64,000 nt of DNA from Cricetomys ansorgei (taxonomy: Eukaryota > Chordata > Mammalia > Rodentia > Nesomyidae), in contig JAMJFZ010001074.1 of assembly GCA_026225945.1 (NCBI GenBank), positions 2,707,001-2,771,000 on the forward strand, read 5' to 3'. The notes under the pieces are model-generated. The model was not told the DNA's origin. It did not search any database and saw nothing but the letters and a program-made list of their open reading frames with translations. Position numbers and translations under genes: made by a program. Positions 47,121-58,289 of the stretch are shown here, piece by piece (within the stretch, counting starts at the first letter, position 1; every line of letters starts with the position of its first letter).

Positions 47121-47479
47121 TGTCATTTGTAGTAGTATGCTGTTCCCGTGGCTCACCAAAGAAGAGATGGTGGCATACTTATCTTAGATACAGTAACTGC
47201 ATTTTTATACGTGTAAATCCTGCCAGACCTCGGCAGAGGGAACCACCGCCATGGCAAGCGCCATACTCAATCAACAGTGGAACCCTGAGTGTGGCTGAGC
47301 TCAGGTGTTTAGTCTTTCAGAACTCCTTAGGTGCGCTACTGATACCACGTGCAGGTCATTAGCAGTTAAACATCCCCACAGAAATCCAACACTTGCAAAC
47401 AATACTGATCATCCTGGGCCCCTCACCCCACAACGCATAAAAATATTTTAAACATAACTAAAACTAAACTTCCCCAATT
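47121..47479 (-). repeat. 5' LTR of the ERVK-like element
   Basis: Longer copy of the LTR (about 359 bp). It contains ATGGCAAGCGCC, GTGGCTGAGCTCAGGTG, GATACCACGTGCAGGTC and the ATCATCCTGGGCCCC block that is absent from the other LTR. The first base pair of the LTR (TG) appears mutated. Confidence 0.7.
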
Positions 47480-49597
47480 GTCAACCACGTCAGTTTATTG
47501 GTATAGTCCATTTATGGGCAAGACAGGTTTTATTTTCTTCTTTTTCTTTTTACTCCAAGAGGTGAGATTGATTTCATTCTGCCATAGCAGATCACTACAC
47601 AACTTCTCCTTGAAGATTAAGTACTTTTTTTTTTCTCATGCTTCAGTCAGGGTTGATAATTCTTTTCTCACTTACGTGATTTCTGTGATACTTCCAGAAG
47701 TCTTCTAGGTATTTGCTTTGAATCTGGTCTTCAGGGCATCCCTCACTTCTGTACAGGATGGTTGCAGCTGAGTCCAGCCTGACTCCAGCACGCCACCGTG
47801 ATATCATGAGCACAGGAGTGATCTCTGGGTCACTGAAAAATAGGCTCAGCCTTGCCCAGCTGCAGGGAGGTCAGAACTAAGAAGGCCTGTGACCGTGTCT
47901 TGTATAGCCTGTCAAGAGACAGAATTGGTAAAGAGATCTGAGGAACATCCACCCTGATGTCAGTTGTTCCAGTATTAATAAAGAATTGATGCTGTGCCTT
48001 GGGGAACAGCTCCTTAGATTTGTCCCACACCTGGTGCCAAAAGAAGCATTTCCATGTCTCCTGTGGTCCCATGCCGTTCCAACTCCCTTTCCTTCCTGAC
48101 ACAGAAATGCACAGTGGGGTGTAAAAAGTGGTTTGGGGGCCAAATGCTACAGTACACGTGGAAAATCATTGCCTCATGCGCAAGCATCTGAGGAGTCCTT
48201 CCTATTATTATTTCTTCTCTGTTATAGAAACCAAGTGAAAATGGTCTCTCTTGGACGATGGGCAGTTCATTTAAGAAGCTTCACACACCATGTGGCCATG
48301 GATCTGACTGCTAGAGTTTTGGTAAGTAAGAAATCAAGCTTTGCTGAAGAGGCAGCCATCTCGTGTATAGATGGAGATTCTTAGATACAGGTCTAACAAT
48401 ACATAAACCAAACCACAGTTCAGCTGGCCCTCTAGCATAGCTATGGCTTGAAAGCTCATCTCTTTCTCAAAGGTTCAGGAGGGCTTACATTTAGGTGGAA
48501 GATATTATTATAATTTAGGTAGGTTATTATTAATTCTGTTTTCTTTACAGCTGAAAACTAAGTTAATCATTCCCAAAGTCCTAGCCATAAAGATAGTTGG
48601 CCACATTAGCTATTACTGAATAAGCAACCCTTTAACATTTCTTTTGGTTATAAGAAATAACCAGAACATCCCAGGGGTTAATGTTCTTATATCTTTCTCA
48701 TTTGCTGGGGGTTTAGATCCTTTTACATAGATAATGTATCTCACGTATCAAAATAAAATCTTTCCCAAAGAATTCCCCACTGTAGATCCGAATCTCTAAT
48801 TGTTAGAGTTCCTATTTGGTTTTCTATTTGTTGGTATGTTGGTTGAGATTTTATTATTTACTTCTACTGTTGATATTACAGAGATTATATTGTGCTGTGA
48901 TTACATCATTTATTTTTAAATATACTAAAATATATTCTGAGTTAGTATAGTGATTCTGTGATACAGTCTTTGCTGTCAGGATCTTCATATTCTAAAATGA
49001 GAGTGAGGGAAGTTCTCTAACACCACACAGTAATGCAAGCTGTTATGGCTCCTGCTGCAGAAGTTGACAGCTTTTTCATCCCAGTGGAAATATCTAATAC
49101 AAAATCGGAATACTAAACCAGAGTCTCTGTTTAATGACCAAGGGAATGGGGGGTGTTACCGGGGGTCCCAGAGGAGTCAGGCAGCCCTTCCAGCTTCATT
49201 GTGAAATGTGAATGATGATCCCTGCCTTGAACTTGAGAAGATGGATCCCATTTTGGAAATAGAGCTTCTGCAGCTGAGGCGCCATGTTCACATTCTAACC
49301 CAGTTCAATAGTACAGAAGGGCAAGGATGCCTCTGAGTGTTTTGTGAAAGGCTAGGTTCTTCTGTTCCTCACCTGTGGCCCAGTGTGTGAGGGAAGGGAA
49401 AGCGGATTCCTTGGAGTATATGATTTTCATTTTCAGAGCCAGAGTAACTAAAAGTAGATACAGCCAAGTTATGCCTCCAACAAGAGATCTCAACCAATTA
49501 AACAAAGAAAAGAGTGATTTGGTGCATGTTTACTTTATGTAGAAAAGCATTCTTTGGAGAATTAAAAATGTGGCTTTTGATGAACAATTCTTCAGCC
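47480..49597. other. Unique DNA; candidate exon-like block at 48228-48321
   Basis: No interspersed repeat recognised with confidence. A minus frame at 47830-48102 is unassigned. The block 48228-48321 has a pyrimidine-rich TTCTTCTCTGTTATAG in front and GTAAGTAAG behind, with one open frame throughout. See findings. Confidence 0.4.
48228..48321 (+). other. Candidate exon (94 nt), unproven
   Basis: An acceptor-like TTCTTCTCTGTTATAG precedes 48228 and a consensus donor GTAAGTAAG begins at 48322. The 94-nt block is open in one frame, with an ATG in a good context (AAAATGG, ATG at 48240). It would encode a short basic N-terminus, MVSLGRWAVHLRS and onward. No homologous protein is recognised. A non-coding exon or chance are both realistic. 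Confidence 0.25.
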
Positions 49598-49625
49598 AAA
49601 AAAGAAAGAAAGAAAGAAAGAAGGA

Positions 49626-49673
<48 letters not shown>

Positions 49674-49676
49674 AAA
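49598..49676. repeat. (GAAA)n polypurine array
   Basis: About 19 AAAG units with a single GGAAA interruption near 49621. A pure purine tract capable of triplex formation. Confidence 0.97.
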
Positions 49677-50689
49677 AAAAGATGTAGTAGGCTTTCTAAA
49701 AGATGATTATATATGATGAATGTGGAAATTATGTCATATTTTAGATATTGTATATTTTAATGAAATAATCATGAATTGTATTCAAGGACTATTTAGGCCA
49801 AAGTTTTTCTGAGAAATCTACTAGATCTACCAGATGTGTGTTGTTGTGCATGAGCACACCCGAAAAGGATTTTAAACATTAAAGTCTAGAGCTCAAACTA
49901 TTCTTAAACATTAGGTTGAGTTTTTCTTAGAAAGACTGAAGAGTACTAGTGTCTATGATGCGTGCTTAACAAGGTACATCAGGAGAAGCCAGTTCTATAC
50001 TAAGGCCCAAGTCAACTCCTTCCCAGTGAGGTTTTAGAATTGTCTAAATTAAGGGAGAAAGCTGTCTATAACTGCAAATGGAAACAGTCACTAAGATAGT
50101 CAATCATTACATCAAAATAAGAATTTTTTTCACCTAAAGGTGTTTTATTATTGAGTAGTCTTTTAGACCCAAATGGAACAACTACTGAACAGATTCTAAA
50201 GCATTCCTTTCTCTTTGTCTTTTCATGATCTAGACTTGATTATGTGTGAGGAGTGAGGTATAAATGCCAGAGGTGGCTGGCTTACAGCTGCCTGGACTTC
50301 TTGTGCTATTAGCCAGTCAGAAGGAAATCCTGAGTTCAGAGTAGCCACTTTACGTGATGTGACTGGTCCTTAGTGAAGAGTCCAGGCCTCTGGTCAAGAA
50401 TTATCTTAGCACTCCTCTTTGGTCTTGCGTAGTGCCTTCTCCACCACTAATCATGATCTTTTGATACTGGGATCTCAATAATAAGCACATGATCTCATAC
50501 GTTTTTGATATCTTTTAATTTTATCATCATTTTATTTAGAAGAGTTTTCAAGCACCTTCACCCAACTCTATCTAATCTTCAGTGTATCGGAGGTCTCACT
50601 GTAGCTGTGTTTACATCTCCCTGGTGGGTACTGATGACTTGTGTATCAGAAAGGCTCTTCTGAAGTACGCTTTCGTTGTGTGAAGTTCT
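49677..50689. other. No gene or confident repeat
   Basis: Unique AT-rich DNA. Confidence 0.5.
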
Positions 50690-51115
50690 CAAAGAACTAA
50701 TACAATATCAGAAGGAGTACAAATAAATGACTTAATGATGTGATTCAAGAATTTGCAAAAACAACAAAACAAATCCAAACCCAGTAGACAGGAAGAAATA
50801 GAAACCAGGGTAGAAATTAACAAAATAGCAAGAAAGAAAACAGTACTCAGAATCGACAAATGGAAAGATCTGGTTATTTGAGCAGATAAACAAGATTGAC
50901 AGACCTCTGTCCCAATTATTCAAAAGAAAGAGTTGGCCTAAATTAACAGAATCAGAAATGAGCAGGAAAATATTGGGACACAAAAGAAACTGAGAATATC
51001 TTAAGGGAATAGTTTGAAGACTTCCACCTTACTCAGTTGGTAAGTGGAAAGGAAATGGACAGTCTTATGTTGTGCTGAAATAGAGGTGACATCTTAATAA
51101 TCTCACAGGCAGTTT
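50690..51115 (+). mobile_element. Old L1 ORF2 fragment, sense
   Basis: AATTTGCAAAAACAACAAAA, AGACAGGAAGAAATAGAAAC, GGTAGAAATTAACAAAATAG, GCAGATAAACAAGATTGACA, ACAGAATCAGAAATGAGCAG and GAAACTGAGAATATCTTAAG match the ORF2 region between the endonuclease and RT domains. Frameshifted and 5'/3' truncated. Confidence 0.85.
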
Positions 51116-51459
51116 CTGAATTAAAAAAAAAAACATAGAATCCAACTGGAATATTCACTCTCTGTCTGCATTTAGTGTCACAACACGAGTAATGCTTACT
51201 TTCTACTAGGTTCAATAATAAGGATTATATGTTAAATATGCATCAATTAAAACTCAACTCATTCATTCCTTCGTTTTATGGGCATTGTATTTTATATGAT
51301 TTTAACAAATAATATAATCAGTTTAGATAGATTTGCACTAGGAAGTGTATTTCTATTACCAAATGTGTCAGATTATAAGGACAATTTTATCAGGATTGGA
51401 TTTGGAGAGTTCTCCGTGGTCTGAATATGTGAGTTATCAGATATTTACTTTGCATGCAT
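51116..51459. other. No gene or confident repeat
   Basis: AT-rich spacer between two L1 fragments of opposite orientation. Confidence 0.45.
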
Positions 51460-52640
51460 TTTTTTTTCTCGGTGTGTGGTGCTTTTTAATTTCATTTGTG
51501 CATTTACACATTTTCATCTGATAGACTTTCATTCAGTCTAAAGGATGACCTATTTGACTTCTCGAGTAAAGCTGTAGGCAAAATGTTGTTAGCTTTAATT
51601 TGTTTGAGAAAGCCTTTATTTCTCTGTTTTGAAGCTTATTTTCACAGGTCATAGAACTCTGATGGTCCCTCTGTTCCGAACTTCATCCCTAACCCTGCAG
51701 TTCTCAAACTACCTTTGTGTTGGCTGCTGGTTCACTGGCTTCAGTGGGAAATCTGCTGTTTCGTTCATCTTTCTGTTTTTGTATGCTGCATTTGAAACAT
51801 CTTGTCTGACTTTTCTTTGAGCACTTGGATTACATGCATTTCAGTATTTGTTCTGCTTGTTTTCCATAATCAATACCTGTCATTTATTTTGGGAAATTCT
51901 TTACCAACTTTCTTCAAATATTTCATCTTTCCTATCCTTTCTTTTCTCTTTTTAGGGTTCCAGTTATGTGTGCTATAAATGTTTCTATCACATTGCTATT
52001 AAACATTTTGGTATACTTTTTCTCAATTTTCCTCATTTGTATTTTAGTCATAATAAAAATGCTTCCTTCCCTGTGATTGGCTTACATTCCAATACATATA
52101 TCTTAAGTTGAAAATGTAAGTAAAAATTTTATGTAATGCAGCTACCCTACTGAACATCACAGATTACTTAGTAACATAATAAATAAACTATAGCGTTCCA
52201 GTTGCTTCCTGGAGACTGGTTAACTGAGAGCTGGGGCTCATTGTCACTGCCAAGAATTACAAAAAAAAAAAAAAAAAATGCAATTATCTAGGGAAGAACA
52301 AAGGTTCAAAATTTGAATTACAGTTACTATTGAATGCGCATCCTTTTCATACCACTGTAAACTTTAAAAATAGTTGAACCATTCTAAATGGGGTTGTTTG
52401 TAATGTCTATGAAGGTCTTCAAGTTTCCCAATGCATGCATTAGCAGACTTTAGTCTACTGATGACCCTGTCAGATCGTTCCTTAGCTCTGTTCAGGTGAT
52501 TTTCAACATTCATCGTTTGCCTTGGGTTCTTCTTTATCTTCCTGATTGAATTGCTTATTTGATCTTTGATGACGCCTTGGTTTCTCTTTTTTTAGAGCAC
52601 TTAAATGTGCTAATAGCTGTTATTTAAAAATATTTTCCAC
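51460..52640 (-). mobile_element. Ancient L1M-type 3'UTR, antisense
   Basis: CAGTCTAAAGGATGACCTAT, TTTGAGAAAGCCTTTATTTC and CAGGTCATAGAACTCTGATG, then CTTCAAATATTTCATCTTTC, GGGTTCCAGTTATGTGTGCT and, after an A19 tract at 52260-52278, GTTCCTTAGCTCTGTTCAGG. The order fits the reverse of an old mammalian L1 3'UTR. Boundaries are soft, and the A tract may mark a separate insertion. Confidence 0.55.
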
Positions 52641-52984
52641 ATGTCTATAACAGTTAAGAGAATTCTGCATTTTCTTTACTTTTCCTATATTTTATAACAC
52701 TCCTTGAAAGACATAAATCATGCACATGGCAACGGAAAATGAGGTTCACAGTTCTTATTCCTGTATGAGCGTATCTCCTGTTGTTAGGTATTGACTGTGG
52801 GAATTTCAGTTAATTAATGGGAAAGTTGAATTAGGTTTAATGTTTGTTTGCTGTGGTTATCTTCAGTGTTCCCGAGGCTTCAAATGTCTTAGTAATACCT
52901 TGTATTTAGTGTGGGGGTTTCAGTTTTACCTTGTACCATGTCACCAATTTATAAATTATCCTAACCTGGAACACATTACTGGCA
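52641..52984. other. No gene or confident repeat
   Basis: Unique AT-rich sequence up to the B1 insertion. Confidence 0.45.
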
Positions 52985-53144
52985 TACAGTTGCTGGGTTT
53001 TTGTTTTGTTTTGTTTTTTGAGACAGGGTTTCTCTGTTGTGACTCCGGGTGTCCTTGATCGGGAACTCACAGAGATCTGTTTACCTCTGCCTCCTGAGTG
53101 CTGGGGTTAAAGGTGTGCACCACCATCGCCCGGCTACAATTGCT
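52985..53144 (-). mobile_element. B1 SINE, antisense, with target-site duplication
   Basis: The body 52995-53134 has TTTTTTGAGACAGGGTTTCT, AGGTGTGCACCACCATCGCC and CTGCCTCCTGAGTGCTGGGG. Flanks are TACAGTTGCT (52985-52994) and TACAATTGCT (53135-53144), a 10-bp duplication with one mismatch. Confidence 0.93.
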
Positions 53145-53599
53145 TTTAAATCAAGCAAGCAAAAGATCCCACTTCCTCTCTTTCAGAAAAAATAGTGTAA
53201 GTCATATTAACTGAATGTAACTCTATTAAGCAATACAACTCAAATATATAATCTTTTTAAAAGAGAGTTTGCAGGGAGAAACACTGTATGTCTAGATACA
53301 TGAGGTCATGTTCACTAAACCAAAATCCCAGTGCCTAGTGTGACTTGTTTGTTCTCAGAGATATCATAGAGACATCAGGTTCTTGCTGTTCCTCTTAGTT
53401 GCCCACTAGAACTAGGTTCTAGGACATGATTGCTGAAGTCAGTACACACATGGTTGCAACATATAGACAAATCAATCTGGAAGTAAGCTGGGCACTTTTC
53501 CTTGCTTGTTAGCTTTCTTACTGCAAGGGGGTGCTATTCAGGCTGCTGGGGGAGAAAAGTCATCAGCAGTCTAAGCAAGCTTTGACCCTGTGAGATGCA
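53145..53599. other. No gene or confident repeat
   Basis: Unique DNA before the L1-rich region. The last part may already be L1 3'UTR. Confidence 0.45.
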
Positions 53600-54470
53600 C
53601 TGTTAACCTGCCAGGTAAGATGAATGTGACCATTTGTACAATAGTGTCATGTCATATAATGGTAACCCATCACCATCTGATTGGATTTTGCCCATTCCAC
53701 AAGAAGAAATCACATATAGTACTGTAGGCATGGTTAAAATATATTCCTGGAGGGATGGTAGACCGAGAAAATTATTTTCTCAAAAACCAACTGAAATATT
53801 AACTAGTACTTTTGCATTGTTAAGTGGATCTGATGTCAAACTGCCCTCTAAATATTTTTCATCTACTCATAGATTAGGGCTATTGTCAGCCTTGGTCAGA
53901 GAAGCTTCTGTTTGAGTGACAGTTAATGCAAGATTTGTAACTGGTCAATTTGCTGAAGTTAAGTCATTTTTGAGTTCTCAGCCCCTAATTGGACAATGAT
54001 AGCACCCATCCTAGGCTCTGGGAACATCACAGAAGAGGGGCTGGAACAATTATCAGAGCTGAAGGATGGGAGAAGTTCACTAAAATGTTCTCTAACAGAT
54101 AAGACATGGCTGTTGCAAGAATGAACTCTCAGCAGTAGTGGCTATTTGAACAAGACTGAGCTCATCATCATTCCACAGTAGATGGGATAGGTACTCATAA
54201 GATCCACTCCCGGAAGATATATTGACAGTTAAAAGTTGTGGAGGAGAGGGTTTCTTATCCTCATTTGTGTAGCTGCTGGTCCATTACATGATTTTAAGTA
54301 AATAATACCCTTGCATGCTCATGCAGGAAAGCCTAGTTAAACATAGCAGGCAGGTCACATACATATGTACAGAAATATGCATACATGAAAAACTATGAAA
54401 ATAGGAAGTGGAATTGGCAAAAACAAAGGATCTTGTGAGGGGAGGGGGAAGATGGTTATAGAAGATACAT

Positions 54471-54506
<36 letters not shown>

Positions 54507-54765
54507 AATTGCATCATCCAATGCCGAATTGTCAGCCCTGAAAACATACATCCAAGTAACATTATACAAACAGGTTATATTTAGGAATATAGATGTATAT
54601 ACTTATACATATATGCATTCAATAACAATTAACAAAAGAAGAGGCCATGAATTTGAAGGAGAGCAGGAAAGGGTATGAAAGAGGAGTCGGGAGAAGGAAA
54701 GAAAAAGGAGAAATGATGTAATTATAATCTCAAAAAATTTGAAAAGTGTAAAAAGAAATTGTGAA
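53600..54765 (+). mobile_element. L1 3'UTR, sense, about 1.2 kb
   Basis: The 3' part is clear: AGCCCTGAAAACATACATCC, AAGTAACATTATACAAACAG, GTTATATTTAGGAATATAGA, GAGGCCATGAATTTGAAGGA, GAAATGATGTAATTATAATC and an A-rich tail. Upstream, GGGAACATCACAGAAGAGGG and ATGACCATTTGTACAATAGT-type blocks fit earlier 3'UTR, so 53600-54280 may be the same or a second copy. Confidence 0.75.
54473..54505. repeat. (CA)n microsatellite
   Basis: About 16 CA units inside the L1 3'UTR. Confidence 0.97.
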
Positions 54766-54889
54766 AGAATAAATATACGTTTTAGAAAGAAAAATCAATT
54801 TTGGAAGACAAATTAAACTAGAAGACAATATTAAGCATGTTACTTGTCTGTATTAGTGGGCTCAGTGTGATGTTTCCATAAATACATGT

Positions 54890-55690
54890 AGTGTGCACTG
54901 GACAAACTCAATCTCTGTTTTCTGTGTGTCTTTCCTAATGTCTATGATTCTACTTCCAGAACATCGTTTTAAAATTTCCACGTATGAGAAGGAACATGTG
55001 GAGCTTGTCTTTATGTGTCTAGCTTATTCCATTTGACATAATGTCCCGAAATTCCATCCATTTTCCTAAAAATGACATGACTTCATTCTTCTCTATGACT
55101 GAATAGTTCTTCGCTGTAGAGCTGCATACATTCTCTTTACCATCTCATCTGCTGAGGAGCGCTCTGGCTGACTTCAGCTATTGTGAATAGTGCCACTATA
55201 AATACATCATTTTAGTAAGCGGAGTTTATATCCTTTGGATGTATGCCCAGAAGTGGGAAGATTGAATATAGCAATTTATCTTTACTTTTTTTTTTTAAGT
55301 GATCTCCATATGGTTATTCATACTAATTTATAATCTCATTAATATTGTTTATGAGTTCAGTTTTCTTTATATCCTTGTCAGCCTTCTTTTGTTCTTTGCT
55401 TGTTTGTTATTTTCATTTCTTGAGAAAGGGTCTTGCTATTTAGCTCATGCTAGCCTCAAACTTGTTATCCTCCCGTTTCAGCCTATCAGAGGCTGGGATT
55501 CATTGCACGCTACCACCCCAATTTATTTATTTATTTTTAGTTTTTGATAATAATTGTTCTGGCTAGAATGAGCTGGTGCTTTGTTCTGGTTTTGATTCTG
55601 TTTATATAATGGCTAGTGATTTTTGAGCATTTTCCATATATTTTATGACTATTTATGTTATCTCTTTTGAGAAATGACTATTTTGCCCAC
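54890..55690 (-). mobile_element. Old L1 3' region (ORF2 end), antisense
   Basis: AATTCCATCCATTTTCCTAA, GACTTCATTCTTCTCTATGA, GACTGAATAGTTC, GACTTCAGCTATTGTGAATA, ATATCCTTTGGATGTATGCC and AGTGATCTCCATATGGTTAT mirror the end of ORF2 of older mammalian L1. It is split by an antisense B1 at 55418-55520. Confidence 0.8.
55418..55520 (-). mobile_element. B1 SINE, antisense, old and shortened
   Basis: TTCTTGAGAAAGGGTCTTGC, CTAGCCTCAAACTTGTTATC, TCAGAGGCTGGGATTCATTG and CACGCTACCACCCC. Strongly diverged. It could instead be an early 7SL-derived or B4 monomer. Confidence 0.65.
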
Positions 55691-55730
55691 TATAATTGGA
55701 CTTCTCATTTTTGGTCACTTTAAAAATTTC

Positions 55731-56168
55731 TTCTGGCTCAAAAACAAACCCCACGGAGTCAACTGACCAGCACCCTTAGGCATTTACAGAGATCAAAATG
55801 GCAGACTTGGAACATGGAAAATACCCTAGGTGTATCTTGTGGTTGTCTGGTGGCTTGGTGTTCTTGAGGAGCTCCTACAGACTGGAGTGGGGAGAGATCT
55901 TTAACCCTCCTGCCTGCCCTTGGAACCCTTTCCTCCTGCTTGGTTGCCTTGTCCAAGCATGATTCAGGGTTTAGTGCCTGGACTTGTTCCATCTTGTTAT
56001 GCCCTGTTTGAGTGTAACCCTGGGAAGACTGCTCTTATCTGGGGAGAGGAAGGAAGCTCTGGGGGAAAGTGAGATGGGAGGACTGGGAGAAGTGGAAGGA
56101 AGAAAGAAAGGGCTTGGACATGTTATACAAGAGAAGAAGAATAAGCAAATTTTAAAAAATTCTGGCTC
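55731..56168 (+). mobile_element. L1 3'UTR insertion with 9-bp target-site duplication
   Basis: The insert 55740-56159 has GTGGCTTGGTGTTCTTGAGG, GGACTTGTTCCATCTTGTTA, TGCCCTGTTTGAGTGTAACC, a G-rich tract and an AAATTTTAAAAAA tail. TTCTGGCTC occurs exactly at both edges (55731-55739 and 56160-56168). Without it, the flanks join into one antisense L1 3'UTR. Confidence 0.88.
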
Positions 56169-56480
56169 TTGTAATCTTTCTACTCTCTCTTCCATGAAGT
56201 TCCCTGAGCCTTAGGTAGAGGAGTGTGATATGAATGTCCTACTTAGGGCAGGGCATGTCATAGTCTTTTATTCTCTGCATATTTAGCAGTTGTGGATCTG
56301 TGGATCTCTGTGTTAAGTGCCATTTACTGTGAGGAGAAACTTCATTGATGAGGGTTGAGAGATGCTGTAATCAAAAGGTATAAAGAGAAGTCATTATCAG
56401 TCATTTTACCCTATGTCCACTTAGCAGAGTAATAGTTCTGGGTTCTCTAGTCATAGATTTAGGTTCAAAAGGCAGTTTAT
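56169..56480 (-). mobile_element. L1 3'UTR (Lx-type), antisense, host of the nested insertion
   Basis: TTCCCTGAGCCTTAGGTAGA, TTTAGCAGTTGTGGATCTGT, TGATGAGGGTTGAGAGATGC, AAGTCATTATCAGTCATTTT and CACTTAGCAGAGTAATAGTT correspond to the antisense 3'UTR seen at 26400-26760. Confidence 0.82.
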
Positions 56481-57385
56481 TTTTTGCCTAATTCAATTCC
56501 TGGTCCTTATTCCTAGAGTCCTTCATCATTTTGGCCCCTATACAATCTACTCTTAAGCCTAGAACTGGAAGATTTCAGCCTCCATGCAATCTAGAATATT
56601 TAAATCTCTGTACAATCTTATCAACTTCCAAGACTTATTCCTGACTGAGACACTCTGATTAGCTCCTTCTGAACTCTGATTCTTCTAGTTCAACTCACTA
56701 TGTGTTCTGGATCAAACTCCTTTCTACACTGACTGATTTAAACTGATCTTCTGAGTCGGCTGACTGTTTCTGACTGAATTCTTCTGACTCTGACTGACTC
56801 CTGTAACTTCTCCAACCAAACTGCTCTGTTAGGCTTCAAACTGACTCTCACTGTTATGTGACTTTCACTCTTCCTTCTGCTGAACTGCTTCTGTGTCTTT
56901 GCCTCAGACTCTCATACTGCTTCATATTGTTTGCCTTATACTGCTTCTGTCTCTTATCCTCTGTGTCTCATCTTTCTGACTCTCTGAGTTCAGAACCTGC
57001 TTTTCTATCATGAGAGTTGGAGATTTCCTCACTCTAACTCACTCTGCCAACTCTTCCTCTAATTTGTCACTTTTCCTGCCCTCCACTCTTGCCCATCTCA
57101 GACATCACTGCCTGTCTAACACTGACTTCTTATGAGCTCTGCTTCCTGTCTCCCAAGTGCTGGGATTAAAGGTGTGTACTACCACTGCTTTCTGAATACT
57201 GGGACTAAGGGTGTACAGTAACATTCTTTCTACATTCCATCTTGATCATCAGGCCTCTGAATATGATCTTTTCAGATAGACCCTTGGATTTTATCCCTTC
57301 CTAGATATTACACAGATCTTTCAATTCTTTCCCAGAGCAGCCATGTTGCTGGGTTAAATGATTAAATATTCCTCTACAGGGTTCT
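56481..57385. mobile_element. Pyrimidine-rich rodent medium-reiteration repeat (RMER-like)
   Basis: Starts near GGCAGTTTATTTTTTGCC, has a long CTGACT/CTCTGACT-rich core (56650-57010), and contains a B1-like stretch at 57145-57235 (CCCAAGTGCTGGGATTAAAG). It ends with CATCTTGATCATCAGGCCTC, CAGATAGACCCTTGGATTTT and CCAGAGCAGCCATGTTGCTG. I recall this order from rodent genomes as a composite repeat, but the family name is uncertain. Confidence 0.55.
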
Positions 57386-57845
57386 CCTCAAAGGCCTAGA
57401 TAGTATAAGTAACATCAAAGAAACTTTTCTCCAGATATGACAGGGAAAATGCACATATGAAACTACAGCAATTATGACAGCATGAATAAGACCTGCGCAA
57501 GGCAGCCAAAATCCAAGCACAGAGAGTGGAAGGTGGACATGAAGTCCTACCACTATTTGGAGAGCTATTGACGCTTGATAGCTGCTAGCAGAGAGAAAGT
57601 CAGTTTTCTTTAGTGACGTGACCCTTGGTAGGATTACCACATACTAGAGCAAGCCCCATTCCCAAGACCAGCTTGGGAATCTTGGTGGAGAAAGGAGAAG
57701 AAGGAGGAGGAAGAGGAGAAGGAGGAGGAGGGGGAGAGGATGAGGAGGAGGAAGAGAGGAATGGGTGGAGAAAGAATAGTAAGAAGAGAATTGAGGGAAG
57801 GAGGATTACATTGCATGAAATGGTCAAAGAATTAATAAAAATACC
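57386..57845 (+). mobile_element. L1 3'UTR, sense, with GA-rich tract
   Basis: ATGACAGGGAAAATGCACAT, AATTATGACAGCATGAATAA, GACCTGCGCAAGGCAGCCAA, GCTTGATAGCTGCTAGCAGA and TTTTCTTTAGTGACGTGACC, then a GAGGAG polypurine tract (57690-57760), then GAATTAATAAAAATACC at the end. Confidence 0.82.
57690..57760. repeat. (GAGGAG)n polypurine tract
   Basis: About 70 nearly pure purines inside the L1 3'UTR. Confidence 0.93.
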
Positions 57846-57944
57846 CCTGAATTTGTTTTTCATGTACTGGATCTTGAGCCCCTGTCAAGCGAGTCATGGC
57901 AACGTTTCCCATTGTATGGCTTGTTTCTACAGTCTGGTTGTTGG

Positions 57945-58265
57945 CTGTGGAGGAACCTTAGTTTGATGAAATCCTTTTTCCAGTTTTTACTTTTGTTTCC
58001 TGTGCTTTAAAACTATAAAACTGTTGCCTGTACCAATGTCTTGAAAGGCTTTCACTGTATTTTCGTCTAGTAGGCTCAAAGTTTCAAATCTTGTATTTGG
58101 GTCTTTGATGTATCGAGTTGTTCTTTTTTTTTTTATGTTTATGAAGGTTTATGAAGGTTATAGACGTAGAAGGTTTATGTTTCGGTTTTATATATGTAGA
58201 TATATGGTTTCTAAGCAGCATATACAGAATATTCTACTCTTTCTCCAATGTATGCTTTTGACACC
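57945..58265 (-). mobile_element. Old L1 ORF2 fragment, antisense
   Basis: TTAGTTTGATGAAATCC, GTTGCCTGTACCAATGTCTT, TATTTTCGTCTAGTAGGCTC, TCTTGTATTTGGGTCTTTGA, then TCTCCAATGTATGCTTTTGA near the end. These are the reverse of the ORF2 C-terminal part. An older subfamily than the adjoining 3'UTR. Confidence 0.75.
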
Positions 58266-58289
58266 TTAATCAAGTGTGTGTGTGGGGGT

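Larger units (their letters stand above)
45467..47479 (-). mobile_element. Decayed ERVK-like provirus (non-autonomous), antisense
   Basis: Two related direct repeats (45467-45747 and 47121-47479) flank 1.37 kb. On the minus strand the order is 5' LTR (47479 to 47121), a primer-binding-site remnant, an internal region, a polypurine tract, then the 3' LTR (45747 to 45467). The internal region has no recognisable gag, pro, pol or env. The minus frames at 46422-46637 and 46559-46789 match nothing I know. Short LTRs (280-360 bp) and a missing coding region resemble non-autonomous rodent elements. A mys-type element is possible but unproven. No matching 6-bp target duplication is visible. Confidence 0.7.
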
